DNA of 64,000 bases from Pseudomonadota bacterium (GTDB lineage: Bacteria > Pseudomonadota > Alphaproteobacteria > Rhizobiales > Rhizobiaceae). Below, in pieces: positions 9,299-18,586 of this stretch (position 1 is the first letter of the stretch; the number at the start of each line of letters is the position of its first letter). The stretch is from positions 145,995 to 209,994 of the forward strand of contig JAEXYH010000083.1 of NCBI GenBank assembly GCA_023451735.1. Direction: 5' to 3'. A program made the position numbers and the translations under genes. The notes under the pieces are model-generated. The model was given only the letters and a program-made list of their open reading frames with translations, did no database searches and was not told the origin of the DNA.

Positions 9299-9859
9299 AT
9301 GCGTTTGAGGAGAGAGACGGAGGTTGCCATTGCCATTCTCGTTGATTGCACCCGAGCGAAAGACTGTCTCGTGAAGACCGCGGAGGCTGCACAGGCTGCG
9401 AATACGACAACCGATTTTGCCGCACATGTCGCCTTGAAGCTGGTGAACGCTGGTCTTGTGGGAGCCAGACGCGGACGTCGCGGCGGCCACACGCTGAAGC
9501 GGCCTGCCGATAATTTATCGCTCGGCGAAGTCATTGCTCTGATGCAGCCCGAATTCGATGATGCGAACAAGCTTTCGGATGGAGATCCAACGTCCCGCCT
9601 TGCCGGGATCATGGCGGGCACCAACAGAACAATGCGCGCATACCTGAACAGATTTTCCATCGCTGATCTCGCGGACGGAAAGCAGCACTTGGCCACAGAA
9701 GAAGCGATAAGGCCATGCTTACTCCAGTGTGAGCAGGCCAAAGTGAGTAGACGCATCTCGGCCTCAGTTTCGCAACTACAATCAGTTACTTGGCTTTTTT
9801 ATTGCGAGGGTCGCAGGTTCGGTCCCCATCAAGAGCTTAGAGATCAGCGAGATTTGTGA
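9299..9859 (+). CDS. Rrf2-family transcriptional regulator lacking cluster cysteines
   Basis: A 186 aa protein with the Rrf2 winged helix: it starts MRLRRETEVAIAILVD and contains LVGARRGRRGGHTLKRPADNLSLGEV. Rhizobial RirA is an Rrf2 iron regulator, so a role in iron control is natural here. RirA, IscR and NsrR use three cysteines after the helix-turn-helix; this protein has none in that stretch (about residues 85-110), only two early and a few late ones. The ATG at 9299 is chosen because GGAG lies six bases upstream; GTG 9287 and ATG 9293 are also in frame. The last ~35 residues look like run-on and overlap the convergent LysR gene by 16 bp. Confidence 0.75.
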   Translation: MRLRRETEVAIAILVDCTRAKDCLVKTAEAAQAANTTTDFAAHVALKLVNAGLVGARRGRRGGHTLKRPADNLSLGEVIALMQPEFDDANKLSDGDPTSRLAGIMAGTNRTMRAYLNRFSIADLADGKQHLATEEAIRPCLLQCEQAKVSRRISASVSQLQSVTWLFYCEGRRFGPHQELRDQRDL

Positions 9860-10716
9860 AACTCTAGCTGTTTGATTGCCGTCATCAACTGCAAATGCAA
9901 CTCGATCGAACTGCTGCTTGCAGCCCTGCTTGTTCGCGCGACCAGTCCGATCACGCCGAGCCTCGGCAGCCTTTTGTCCTGATAGCGGACCACGCCGTCG
10001 GGAGCACCGAGCGGCACGCGACAGGTTATGCCAAGACCCGCTGCAACGGCGGACCACAAGCCGGTAACACCCGTCGCCGCCATGGTTATGCGCAAAGGCG
10101 CGTTCATTTTTTCCAACAGAGTGATACCGAGATCTCGGAAGAGGCAAGGCGATTGGAGCACCACGATTGGCAGTGCGCGCAATGGATCCGGTGAGAACGA
10201 TCTTGAGGCCATCCATTCGATCGGGAAGGTTGCCACCGGATCCATCGTGTTAGCATCATCGGGTCGGCACCAATGCAGCGCGACGTCAGCTTCCCCGTTA
10301 TCAATGCTTTTGATGATCTCACTATTTCGGAGAACTTGAGTCTCGACCAGAGCTTCTGGATGACTGAGTGAGAACGCGGATATCTGCTGCGGTATCCACG
10401 TTTCCGCGATGTCTGCGGGCACTACCAAACGTATCGTCTCCTGTCCCGAGCTTTGTCGCAAGGCTCGAATACCTTCGTCATTGGCTGACACTATGTGTTC
10501 CGCGAAGGGCAACAATCGCAAGGCCTGCTCCGTCGGCGCCAAACCCCGTCCTACCTTCTGAAAAAGTTTAACGCCAACTTGCTGCTCCAAGCGCTGAAGT
10601 TGCAGTGTGACGGTCGATGGGCTCTTGTCGCGTTGTCTTGCAGCGCTTGAAAGGCTCTTGCGGTGAACGCTTTCGATGAAGGTTCTAAGAACATCGATAT
10701 CAAAATTGTTATTCAT
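9844..10716 (-). CDS. LysR-family transcriptional regulator
   Basis: A 290 aa LysR-type regulator. The N-terminal winged helix is at about 1-60 (FDIDVLRTFIESVHRKSLSSAA then SPSTVTLQLQRLEQQVG), followed by a periplasmic-binding-protein-like effector domain. It is divergent from the GST, monooxygenase and ABC transporter genes that begin at 11131, and is the obvious candidate to control them. The ATG at 10716 is preferred; a TTG three codons upstream is also in frame. The gene converges on the Rrf2 gene with a short 3' overlap. Confidence 0.88.
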   Translation of the reverse strand: MNNNFDIDVLRTFIESVHRKSLSSAARQRDKSPSTVTLQLQRLEQQVGVKLFQKVGRGLAPTEQALRLLPFAEHIVSANDEGIRALRQSSGQETIRLVVPADIAETWIPQQISAFSLSHPEALVETQVLRNSEIIKSIDNGEADVALHWCRPDDANTMDPVATFPIEWMASRSFSPDPLRALPIVVLQSPCLFRDLGITLLEKMNAPLRITMAATGVTGLWSAVAAGLGITCRVPLGAPDGVVRYQDKRLPRLGVIGLVARTSRAASSSSIELHLQLMTAIKQLEFHKSR

Positions 10717-11130
10717 GCCGCTCAACTTGAAAGTCCGATCCGTTGGGAAGATGGATCATACCGGATCGAGTAAGTTTTATAAACGCAAAATGTTTTCCAC
10801 GTATGGTTTGATTTTTGAAAACTTTGTGCGTGCCCGGCTCGTAATAGTCTATAAGGTTAGTCGACATCAGGTCACCCACCGCATCGCGGCAAAAAGGGAT
10901 ATTGTCGATGTGTAGAATCTTCTGGGAAGGCAGACCGCTTCAACCGCCCAGGCCTTCAACGCAAGCTGTTCTTGCTTGGGGAAATTGAGGCAACGCCAGG
11001 GTCACAACTGCTTCGATAGCGCCGTCTGTAAAACGTTCCCGCGTTTCGGCAGGCGAAGCAAGCAATCCATAAACAGTGATCGTATCTTTCGAACCGTCGC
11101 CATCAGGCTGGCGGCCGGGCGAGTGTGCGC
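10717..11130. other. Divergent intergenic region between LysR and GST genes
   Basis: This 414 bp stretch separates the LysR gene from the GST gene and must hold both promoters and the LysR binding site. The half nearer LysR is AT-rich. I could not fix a T-N11-A LysR box or a sigma-70 promoter with confidence. Short frames read here on the minus strand match no family I know. Confidence 0.5.
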
Positions 11131-11772
11131 ATGCAAGGGACAGAGATCTTGAAACTTTATTATTCTTCAACTTCACCGTTTGCACGCAAGGTGCTGGCCG
11201 TCTCGATCGTAACGGGCCTTCGCGATAGGATCGATCTCGTAGAAGCGTCTCCACATCCGATAGATCGCGATGTTTCGATTTTGGAAAGTAATCCGCTTGC
11301 GAAGGTTCCGACGCTCGTCATTTCGGATGGGCAGGCCCTGTTCGACAGCCGGGTGATCGTCGAATACCTCGATGCAAAGAGTGTTGGAGCGTGCGTCATC
11401 CCACAAGAAAGCGAACTCCGCTGGAAAGCTCTGACGCTGCAGGCGCTATGTGACGGAATTTTGGATGCGGCGCTACTGATCAGATATGAGTTGACGGCGC
11501 GCCCTGAGGGCTTGCGTTGGCCACTCTGGCAGGAGCGCCAGTTCGACAAGATCATCTCGGCCCTGGATGCTCTCGAAAGCGGCCATTCGATCTCGCATGA
11601 CGCGGTCGATATCGGAACGATAACGCTCGGCTCCGCGCTCGGGTATCTCGACCTCCGTTTTCCCGATTTTATCTGGCGGAAAAGTCGGCCGAACCTGGAC
11701 GCCTGGTTCAACATTTTTTCCCGTAACGATTTTCTGCTTCGGACCGCTGCGCCGGCGCCCCAAGCGGCCTGA
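11131..11772 (+). CDS. Glutathione S-transferase family protein
   Basis: A 213 aa GST. The N-terminal thioredoxin fold begins KLYYSSTSPFARKV, where a Ser or Cys near residue 12-15 would activate glutathione. It continues with NPLAKVPTLVISDGQALFDSRVIVEYLD, containing the cis-Pro and the glutathione gamma-glutamyl contact. The alpha-helical C-terminal domain follows. It heads a plus-strand group of monooxygenase and importer genes under a divergent LysR regulator, so it may conjugate or reduce an intermediate of the imported compound. The start could also be the TTG at 11149; the ATG at 11131 is used. Confidence 0.85.
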   Translation: MQGTEILKLYYSSTSPFARKVLAVSIVTGLRDRIDLVEASPHPIDRDVSILESNPLAKVPTLVISDGQALFDSRVIVEYLDAKSVGACVIPQESELRWKALTLQALCDGILDAALLIRYELTARPEGLRWPLWQERQFDKIISALDALESGHSISHDAVDIGTITLGSALGYLDLRFPDFIWRKSRPNLDAWFNIFSRNDFLLRTAAPAPQAA

Positions 11773-11864
11773 GAGCCTTACATGGGCCAGATCCTGCGCC
11801 CGATCACAAAAACCTCGCGGTTCGCTCGATCGTTCCGCGTCTTCATGAATGGAGAATTTTGCAC

Positions 11865-13184
11865 ATGGCATCAAAGAGGCAGATCAAGCTGGGACTCGTA
11901 CCGACAGGCGCAGGTGGTCCCGGGAACCACAATCGCTGGCTTGATAAGGACATACCGCTCGATTCCAGTGTCAATATCGATTGGTATATCGACGTGGCAC
12001 GTCAGGCCGAAGAAGCGAAGTTCGACCTCATCTTTATCGTCGACAGCCAGTTCATAACCGAGCACTCGCCACCGCATTACCTGAACCGGCTCGAACCGTT
12101 GACGCTGTTGTCCGGAATTTCCACGCGGACCACGCATATCGGTCTGGTCGGAACCCTGACGACATCCTACAACGAGCCATACAACGTCGCGCGTCGCCTT
12201 GCGTCCCTCGACCTCATCAGCCGCGGTCGGGCAGGGTGGAACGTCGTCACAAGCGGCGATGCAGGCACTGCCGGCAACTACGGACGCGATGAACACTACG
12301 ACTACGACACGCGCTACGGGCGTGCGCTGGAACATGTCGAAGTGTCGCGCGGACTGTGGAAGTCGTACCGCGATGGCGCTTTCGTTCGAAACCGCGAAAC
12401 CGCAGAATTTCTCGACAAGTCCAAGCTGCACCCTCTCAATCACGTTGGCGAACACTTCCGCGTCGTGGGGCCATTGAACATCGAACGCTCCCCGCAAGGC
12501 GAACCGGTCATCTTCCAGGCCGGCAATTCGGAACAGGGACGCGATCTCGGCGCCAGGATCGGTGAGGGGATCTTCTCTCATGCGGTGAGCCTCGAGGACG
12601 GCCAGGCTTTCTACAAGGATATCAAGGATCGGGCGAAAGCCTATGGCCGCGCGGCGGAAGACATCGTCATTCTGCCGAGCACGGATATCGTCGTTGGCGA
12701 TACCGATGCCGATGCGCGCGAAATCGAGCAAGCTTATCATTTCGCCGATCACAGCTTCGACCAGGCGCTTGCCGAATTCGGTCGCTCTTTCGGATGGCAC
12801 GACTTCCGCCAGTATGATCTCGAGGCACCCTTTCCGGCGGAAGCGCTGGAATATGCGCGCAGCAGCTTCTTCACGGGCGCGAAGCGCATTACCGACCTTG
12901 CCGTCGAGCGCGGCTTCACCCTCCGCCAGACCATAGAGCACATCCGGCAACCGAAGAACGGGCCTTTCGTCGGATCGCCCGAGACAGTCGCCAACGAACT
13001 GATCCGCTGGTTCGACGCATATGCGCTTGACGGGTTCAACGTGCGTCTCAGCCATCCCGCAAACTTCACGCGCTTCGCGAACGAAGTCGTGCCCATCCTG
13101 CAGGACAAGGGGTATTTCCGCAGGGAATACGAGGACACGACCCTGCGCGGCAATCTCGGACTGAAGAAAGTGCCCAATCCCTGA
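11865..13184 (+). CDS. LLM-class flavin-dependent monooxygenase, NtaA/SnaA/DszA type
   Basis: A 439 aa FMN-dependent (two-component) luciferase-like monooxygenase. It contains the family stretches WYIDVARQAEEAKFDLIFIVD, HIGLVGTLTTSYNEPYNVAR, RGRAGWNVVTSGDAG and HVGEHFRVVGPLNIERSPQG. Family members oxidise nitrilotriacetate, sulfones such as those of dibenzothiophene, and dimethyl sulfide, using reduced FMN supplied by a separate reductase. No flavin reductase gene is present nearby, so it would be supplied in trans. The ABC importer downstream suggests that the substrate is an imported small organic molecule. Confidence 0.88.
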   Translation: MASKRQIKLGLVPTGAGGPGNHNRWLDKDIPLDSSVNIDWYIDVARQAEEAKFDLIFIVDSQFITEHSPPHYLNRLEPLTLLSGISTRTTHIGLVGTLTTSYNEPYNVARRLASLDLISRGRAGWNVVTSGDAGTAGNYGRDEHYDYDTRYGRALEHVEVSRGLWKSYRDGAFVRNRETAEFLDKSKLHPLNHVGEHFRVVGPLNIERSPQGEPVIFQAGNSEQGRDLGARIGEGIFSHAVSLEDGQAFYKDIKDRAKAYGRAAEDIVILPSTDIVVGDTDADAREIEQAYHFADHSFDQALAEFGRSFGWHDFRQYDLEAPFPAEALEYARSSFFTGAKRITDLAVERGFTLRQTIEHIRQPKNGPFVGSPETVANELIRWFDAYALDGFNVRLSHPANFTRFANEVVPILQDKGYFRREYEDTTLRGNLGLKKVPNP

Positions 13185-13242
13185 TTGAGCCCTGACTGCC
13201 GATCGACAACAAAATCCTGCGCGCAGGAAGGAGAAAGAAACC

Positions 13243-14787
13243 TTGGGCAAGAATACGAAATACCTGATCGGCGTGCCGATCCTCGCCGCACTGGCGCTCG
13301 GCGGAACGTTTGTCTGGTACAGCACCGGTCAGGATACCGCCGGCACGGCGACCTCGTCCCAGACGCCAAAGCCGAAAGTGCTGCGATGGGCGGCACTTCT
13401 CAATGCGCATTGGGACCCGATCGTTCAGGGAAGTGGTTATAACTTCAACCAGACGGCCATCGCTTATGCCTCGCTGACCGAAATAGACGAGAACGGCAAG
13501 GCTTCTCCAGGCCTGGCGCAAGGCTGGACCTACAACCAGGCCGGCGACAAGGTGACTTTCCATCTGCGGCCCGGTTTGAAATTCCAGGACGGCGAGCCGT
13601 TGAATGCCGAGGCGGTGAAACTCTATCTCGAGCGCGCGAAAACCCAGAAGAACTCGGCGCTTGCCGGAGACCTGACGTCGATTGCCAGCGTGACCGCCGA
13701 CACGGATACGGACGTGACGCTCCACCTGACACAGGTCGACCATCAGATACCCCTGCTGCTCGGCCGCCGTGTCGCCCAGATCACAAGCCCGAAAGCCGGG
13801 CAGGACCCGCAGAAGCTGGACCAGTGGCCGGTGGGGGCCGGGCCTTTCAAGGTCGTTGAATATGTTCCGGAATCGCACATCTATTTCGAAAAGTTCGACG
13901 GATACTGGGACGCGAAAAACATCCACATCGATCGTATCGAACTTTCCGCAGCGCCGGATGCCTCACAACTCGTCGCATCCATTCAGACGGGCGTCTACGA
14001 TTTCGCCTATGGCCTCAACCCGTCGCAGATCGAAGTGGCGAAAAAGGCAGGTCTGGATGTTCTCTCCTACCCTGTCTACTCGGCCGCCAATATCAGCATC
14101 AATGTGCGCAAACCCCCGTTCGATAACCCGAAGGTCGTCGACGCGATACGATATGCAGTCAATCGGCAGGAGTTTGTCGAAAAGGTTACGTTCGGCACCG
14201 GTGTCCCAACAACGCAGCCTTTCCCGGCGGGATACGTCGCTTATGATGCCCAGTCGGCCGATCTGTGGCCATACAATCCTGAGAAGGCAAAGCAGATGCT
14301 TGCCGAGGCCGGCTACAAGCCAGGCGATATCAAGGTCGATTTCGTCGTGCGTGATCCGTCGACCGCCAACGAGCTGATCCAGAGGCAATTGGCGGCCATC
14401 GGCATCAGTGCGAAGCTGCAGGTCGCGCCTGACTGGGCAACGCCGTTCTTCGGCAAGGATCTGGTTCTGTCTTCCTATTCGACGACTGGGCGCGAATCTC
14501 CCGTCCAGACGCTGACGGCGCATTTCGGACCCAAAGGCCCGCTCAATCTCGCAGGCCCCTATGTACCTGAAGGCTTCGATGCAGCGATCAAGGTCGCGCG
14601 TGAAACGCCACTCGACTCTCCAGATTATGCGAAGAACCTTCAGGCAGCGACCCGCGTGGCGCTGCAGGGAAGGGCACTGGTTTTCACTTATGGAGCGCCA
14701 ACGCTGTTCGTGAAGTCGCCCAAAATTTCGGCACTTCCGAAGATCCCGGGCCAGATCCATCTGACCGGCGTGACCATTGCGGAATGA
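13243..14787 (+). CDS. ABC transporter substrate-binding protein, family 5 (peptide/opine/nickel type)
   Basis: A 514 aa periplasmic binding protein of the SBP_bac_5 family. The N-terminal hydrophobic segment is YLIGVPILAALALGGTFVWY, and ARG-type signatures include VTFHLRPGLKFQDGEPLNAEAVKLYLER and WPVGAGPFKVVEYVP. The TTG start at 13243 is preceded by GGAG. It is followed by two DppB/DppC-type permeases and a double ATPase, giving a full importer. Binding proteins of this class carry peptides, opines, glutathione or other organic ligands. The neighbouring monooxygenases and GST argue against ordinary dipeptides, but the ligand is not known. Confidence 0.9.
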   Translation: MGKNTKYLIGVPILAALALGGTFVWYSTGQDTAGTATSSQTPKPKVLRWAALLNAHWDPIVQGSGYNFNQTAIAYASLTEIDENGKASPGLAQGWTYNQAGDKVTFHLRPGLKFQDGEPLNAEAVKLYLERAKTQKNSALAGDLTSIASVTADTDTDVTLHLTQVDHQIPLLLGRRVAQITSPKAGQDPQKLDQWPVGAGPFKVVEYVPESHIYFEKFDGYWDAKNIHIDRIELSAAPDASQLVASIQTGVYDFAYGLNPSQIEVAKKAGLDVLSYPVYSAANISINVRKPPFDNPKVVDAIRYAVNRQEFVEKVTFGTGVPTTQPFPAGYVAYDAQSADLWPYNPEKAKQMLAEAGYKPGDIKVDFVVRDPSTANELIQRQLAAIGISAKLQVAPDWATPFFGKDLVLSSYSTTGRESPVQTLTAHFGPKGPLNLAGPYVPEGFDAAIKVARETPLDSPDYAKNLQAATRVALQGRALVFTYGAPTLFVKSPKISALPKIPGQIHLTGVTIAE

Positions 14788-14847
14788 TAGCCGCTGCGGG
14801 GGGCCGGCGCCTCTCACGGTCGTTATACACCCACAGGAGTTTGAGGA

Positions 14848-15885
14848 ATGGCTAGCATCCATACTGAACGCGAGACATTGGCCTATGGCGGCGCATCTGC
14901 CGGCCTGTCGAGCCGATGGGCCGTGGCGCGTTCAACACTTGCGCTCGCGTTCCGATCGATCATCGTGTTCGTGACCGTGTTCTTCTTCGCAACGTTGCTC
15001 ACCTTTGCGCTGCAGGGGTTGAGTGGTCTCAGCCCGGCACATCTTCAGCTGTCGGAATCGGCGACGCCGGAAGCGATTGCCGCGCTCGAACATGAATGGG
15101 GCCTCGACCTACCTCTCTGGCAGCAATATCTCAACTGGTTCGGCGGGATCGTGCAGGGGGATCTCGGCCGCAGCTGGTATAATGGTGCAGACATCTCGCT
15201 GCTGTTGACGTCGCGCGCGGCAATCAGTCTTTCGGTCGCCGGTCTGGCGCTTTTGATCGGGGTGACACTCGGCGCCGTTCTCGGGGTCACGGCCGCGAAG
15301 TTTCAGACGACCTGGATCGACCGTGCGATCACGACCTTCACGACGTTCGTTTCGGTCCTGCCGCCGTTTGTCGTCGGTATCGGCCTGGTCGCGATCTTTG
15401 CGGTCTGGCTCAACTGGTTCCCTTCGGCAGGCTATGTCCCGTTGGACAGGGGCGGTTTCGGGCCTTGGCTCAGCCATATCTGGTTGCCCGCGCTCGCGCT
15501 CAGCATGGAAGCGGTTGCCGATATCGCCCGGCAGCTTCGGGTGGGGCTCATCCAGGCCTCCCGCGAAAACTATGTGACGGGCGCTCTCGTGCGGGGGCTG
15601 AGCAGCGAACGGATTTTCTGGGGCCACGTGCTGCGCAACGGCAGTGGTCCCGCACTGACCATGCTCGGCATGAAGTTTCCCAATCTGATCGGTGGCGCCG
15701 TCGTCACCGAAGCAGTATTCGGCCTTGCCGGCTACGGCAGATTTGCCGCCGATTCCGCCAGCCGCGGGGATGTGCCGGCGGTTCAGGGTGTGCTTGTTCT
15801 GGCGATCGTCCTGGTCGTCGTGTTCAACCTTCTCGTCAATCTGCTGCTGGTGCGGCTCAGTCCGGCTTCGGCCAGGGGGATTTGA
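14848..15885 (+). CDS. ABC transporter permease, DppB type
   Basis: A 345 aa inner-membrane permease with six main hydrophobic segments. The N-terminal family region is TLLTFALQGLSGLSPAHLQL, and the EAA-type loop is RENYVTGALVRGLSSERIFW followed by the conserved VTEAVFGLAGYGRF. The N-terminus is about 25 residues longer than usual, with a short polar extension (ASIHTERETLAYGG). Its stop is one base before the next permease start, indicating tight coupling. It forms the channel with the DppC-type subunit. Confidence 0.9.
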   Translation: MASIHTERETLAYGGASAGLSSRWAVARSTLALAFRSIIVFVTVFFFATLLTFALQGLSGLSPAHLQLSESATPEAIAALEHEWGLDLPLWQQYLNWFGGIVQGDLGRSWYNGADISLLLTSRAAISLSVAGLALLIGVTLGAVLGVTAAKFQTTWIDRAITTFTTFVSVLPPFVVGIGLVAIFAVWLNWFPSAGYVPLDRGGFGPWLSHIWLPALALSMEAVADIARQLRVGLIQASRENYVTGALVRGLSSERIFWGHVLRNGSGPALTMLGMKFPNLIGGAVVTEAVFGLAGYGRFAADSASRGDVPAVQGVLVLAIVLVVVFNLLVNLLLVRLSPASARGI

Positions 15886-15886
15886 G

Positions 15887-16795
15887 ATGATACGTGGTAT
15901 CTGGCAACTGCCGGCCGGCAAGCTTTCCGTTCTTTTTCTGTCCGTGATCATTCTGTCAGCGATCTTCGGTCCCGCGTTGGCACCCTATGATCCTCTGGTC
16001 GGTACCGATCACGTGCTTGCCCATCCAAGCGCGCAGCACTGGCTCGGAACGGACTATCTGGGGCGTGACGTCCTGAGCAGGATATTGGCCGGTTCGACGA
16101 TCAGCGTGCTCGGCTCCGTTCAGGTCGCAGTGATCGCGCTTTTCGTCGGCGCGATCCCGGGCATTCTCTCGGTCTATCTGGGGAAGATCTTCGAGTGGCT
16201 GACGCTGCGTCTCGTCGACACGCTGATTGCATTGCCCTTCCTGGTTTTCGCGGTCGCGGTCACGGCGCTGCTGGGCAATGGCATTCCGCAGGCCATGCTT
16301 GTTGTCGGCATCATGGTGTCGCCGGCCTTCTATCGCGTCGCCCGTGCCGCCGCCCTGACGATCTCCCGCTCGCAATATGTCGAGGCCGCCATACTGTCGG
16401 GGGCCTCGATCGGCTGGATCGTCCGCAAGCACGTTTGGGTCAAGATCCTTCCGGCGATCGCGATCACGCTTGCCAACACGATGGGGACCGGGTTCGTCGT
16501 GGTCTCCAGCCTGACCTTTCTGGGGATTGGCGTCCAGCCGCCTGCGCCGACCTGGGGCGGCGTCCTCGCCTCCGATCTGGGCTACCTGAACTTCCGGCCC
16601 TATGCGCCGCTCTTCACAACCGTGCTGATCGTCCTCACCGTGCTCGCCTTCAATCTTTTGGCCGATGTCATTCGGGACGTGTCGGGCGAATCCGGTCGGG
16701 CGCTGCTGCTGCGCCGGCAGCAGAAGCGCGGCCGTGGTGCCGTCAGACAGACCGCCGCAGCAATCCCGTCCACACCGAATGGAGACCCGCGATGA
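15887..16795 (+). CDS. ABC transporter permease, DppC type
   Basis: A 302 aa permease. It has the family N-terminal features PYDPLVGTDHVLAHPSAQHW and LGTDYLGRDVLSRILAG, and the cytoplasmic EAA loop SQYVEAAILSGASIGWIVRKHV. The frame is open from 15692, but that part overlaps the upstream permease in another frame. The ATG at 15887, right after the upstream TGA, starts the real protein. It ends in an ATGA overlap with the ATPase gene. Confidence 0.9.
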   Translation: MIRGIWQLPAGKLSVLFLSVIILSAIFGPALAPYDPLVGTDHVLAHPSAQHWLGTDYLGRDVLSRILAGSTISVLGSVQVAVIALFVGAIPGILSVYLGKIFEWLTLRLVDTLIALPFLVFAVAVTALLGNGIPQAMLVVGIMVSPAFYRVARAAALTISRSQYVEAAILSGASIGWIVRKHVWVKILPAIAITLANTMGTGFVVVSSLTFLGIGVQPPAPTWGGVLASDLGYLNFRPYAPLFTTVLIVLTVLAFNLLADVIRDVSGESGRALLLRRQQKRGRGAVRQTAAAIPSTPNGDPR

Positions 16796-18516
16796 CAGCC
16801 GAAATCATTGACCGTTCGCAGATTGCCGCCGCGATCGAACGGGAGCGCGAAACGGTTCTTCGCCTGGACGGGGTCACCATACGCAACTCGATCACCGGCC
16901 AGGACGTCGTGCGCGGCATTTCCTTCACGCTGGGCAAAGGAAATGTCGTCGGGATCGTCGGAGAGTCCGGCAGCGGCAAGACATTGACTTGCCGCGCGGT
17001 GCTGGGAATTTTGCCTGAGCTCTTCTCGGTTTCTGAAGGAACGATCGACCTCCTCGGCCATGACGCTCTCTCGCTCGACCAGAAGCAATGGACGCAATTG
17101 CGCGGAACCTCGATCACCGCCGTTTTTCAGGATCCCGGCTCTTACCTGAACCCTTCGATGAAGGTTGGTGCCCAGATTGCCGAAGTCATACGAACGAAGC
17201 GTGGTGTCAGCCGACAGGAGGCCAGGCAGCGGACGCTCGCGCTTCTCGCCGATGTCCGGCTTCGAGATCCGGAACTGGTTTACGGGCAATATCCGTTCGA
17301 GCTGTCCGGTGGCATGCTGCAACGGGTGCTGATCGCGGCGGCAATCTCGCTCGATCCCAAAATCCTGATCGCCGACGAGGTTACCACCGCACTGGACGTG
17401 ACGGTGCAGGCGGAGGTGCTCGATCTTCTGGTCGATCTGAAGGAGCGCCATGGACTGTCGCTGATCGTCGTTTCGCATGACCTCGCTGTCGTCGCGCAGG
17501 TCTGCGACGAAGTGTTGGTCCTGCGCGATGGCGAGGTTGTCGAAAGGGGGACGACGGCGGAGGTCCTGCGTCGGCCGAAACACGAATATACCCGCCTGCT
17601 GATCGGCGAACATCATCTCTACGGTCTGGAGCGTTTCCTCGATGCAAAACCGACGGCACCGAAACCCAGACTGGTCGATAGCCGTCCGGTGCTGATCCGG
17701 GCGGAAGGCATCTGCGTGAGCTACGATTCGAGGGCATCGCGGCGGCAGGCGCTCAAGGATGCGACGTTCACTCTCCGGCAAGGCGAGTCCATCGGGGTGA
17801 TCGGCGAAACCGGATCCGGCAAGTCTACACTCGCCCGCGCCCTGATCGGGCTTGTCACGCCGGGTGCCGGGCGCATATCGATTGCGGGTGAGGAGACCAC
17901 CGGTTTCAATGCCGCCCGATGGCGCGATTTTCGCAAGCGCGGCGTCATCCAGTACGTCTTTCAGGACCCGCTCCGCAGTCTCGATCCCGAGGTGACGATC
18001 GCCTATACGCTTGCCGAGCCGTTATTGCTGCAAGGCCAGCTGTCGAAAGCCGAAATCCGGGATCGCATCGCTTTCCAACTGGAGCAGGTCCGCCTCCAGC
18101 CCGACCTGCTCGATCGCTTTCCGGGCGAACTGTCGGGTGGACAGCGCCAGCGCATTGCTGTCGCCCGTGCACTTGTGACCGAACCCCGGGTGTTGATCCT
18201 CGACGAGCCGGTGAGCGCGCTCGACTCGGCCAATCGGGTGCAGGTCCTGGAAATCCTCAATTCGCTGCGTGCCAGGGGCACGTCGTTGATGTTCATCTCG
18301 CACGACCTCGGTTCGGTCGCGGGCGTGACGGACCGGGTCATGGTTCTCTATCGCGGATCGATCGTTGAATCCGCTGCGACGGACGACGTCGTCAACCGCC
18401 CGAGCCACCCCTACACCCGCCTGCTGGTCGGCTCTGCCCCGACAGTGACGTCGGCCGGTTCGATCGACCGGCGTTCGCGCCAGGTGCTGCGCGAACAGCT
18501 TGAGGCCGCCTCCTGA
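16792..18516 (+). CDS. Double ATP-binding subunit of peptide-type ABC importer (DppD-DppF fusion)
   Basis: A 574 aa protein with two complete ABC ATPase halves. Half one has Walker A GESGSGKT at 57-64, signature ELSGGMLQRV and Walker B ILIADEVTTALD, where Val replaces the usual Pro. Half two has GETGSGKST, ELSGGQRQRIA and LILDEPVSALD. Each half ends with the oligopeptide-family tail (HEYTRLL, HPYTRLL). The fused form is common in such importers. The ATG at 16792 overlaps the stop of the permease gene; the frame is open far upstream, but only as a shadow of that permease. Confidence 0.92.
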   Translation: MTAEIIDRSQIAAAIERERETVLRLDGVTIRNSITGQDVVRGISFTLGKGNVVGIVGESGSGKTLTCRAVLGILPELFSVSEGTIDLLGHDALSLDQKQWTQLRGTSITAVFQDPGSYLNPSMKVGAQIAEVIRTKRGVSRQEARQRTLALLADVRLRDPELVYGQYPFELSGGMLQRVLIAAAISLDPKILIADEVTTALDVTVQAEVLDLLVDLKERHGLSLIVVSHDLAVVAQVCDEVLVLRDGEVVERGTTAEVLRRPKHEYTRLLIGEHHLYGLERFLDAKPTAPKPRLVDSRPVLIRAEGICVSYDSRASRRQALKDATFTLRQGESIGVIGETGSGKSTLARALIGLVTPGAGRISIAGEETTGFNAARWRDFRKRGVIQYVFQDPLRSLDPEVTIAYTLAEPLLLQGQLSKAEIRDRIAFQLEQVRLQPDLLDRFPGELSGGQRQRIAVARALVTEPRVLILDEPVSALDSANRVQVLEILNSLRARGTSLMFISHDLGSVAGVTDRVMVLYRGSIVESAATDDVVNRPSHPYTRLLVGSAPTVTSAGSIDRRSRQVLREQLEAAS

Positions 18517-18586
18517 CCTTTCACCGCGCCGCTTTGCCAAGGTTCCCGGCAAGGCGCAAATCCAGAAGAGAAAAAGAGACAAACGA

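Noticed and set aside
9808..9840. A tRNA 3'-end-like sequence (GGTTCGGTCCC) similar to 28805-28838 (24 of 29 bases alike)
   Set aside because: Neither copy can be folded into a tRNA; only a partial T-arm forms at 28810-28826 and the rest of a tRNA is missing. The match is short enough to be chance, so no tRNA or attachment site is claimed.
11871..13325. A 484-codon open frame on the minus strand opposite the monooxygenase gene
   Set aside because: It mirrors a clearly recognised gene in a GC-rich genome, has no family features, and similar antisense frames occur under many genes here (for example 2453-3376 and 16600-17781).
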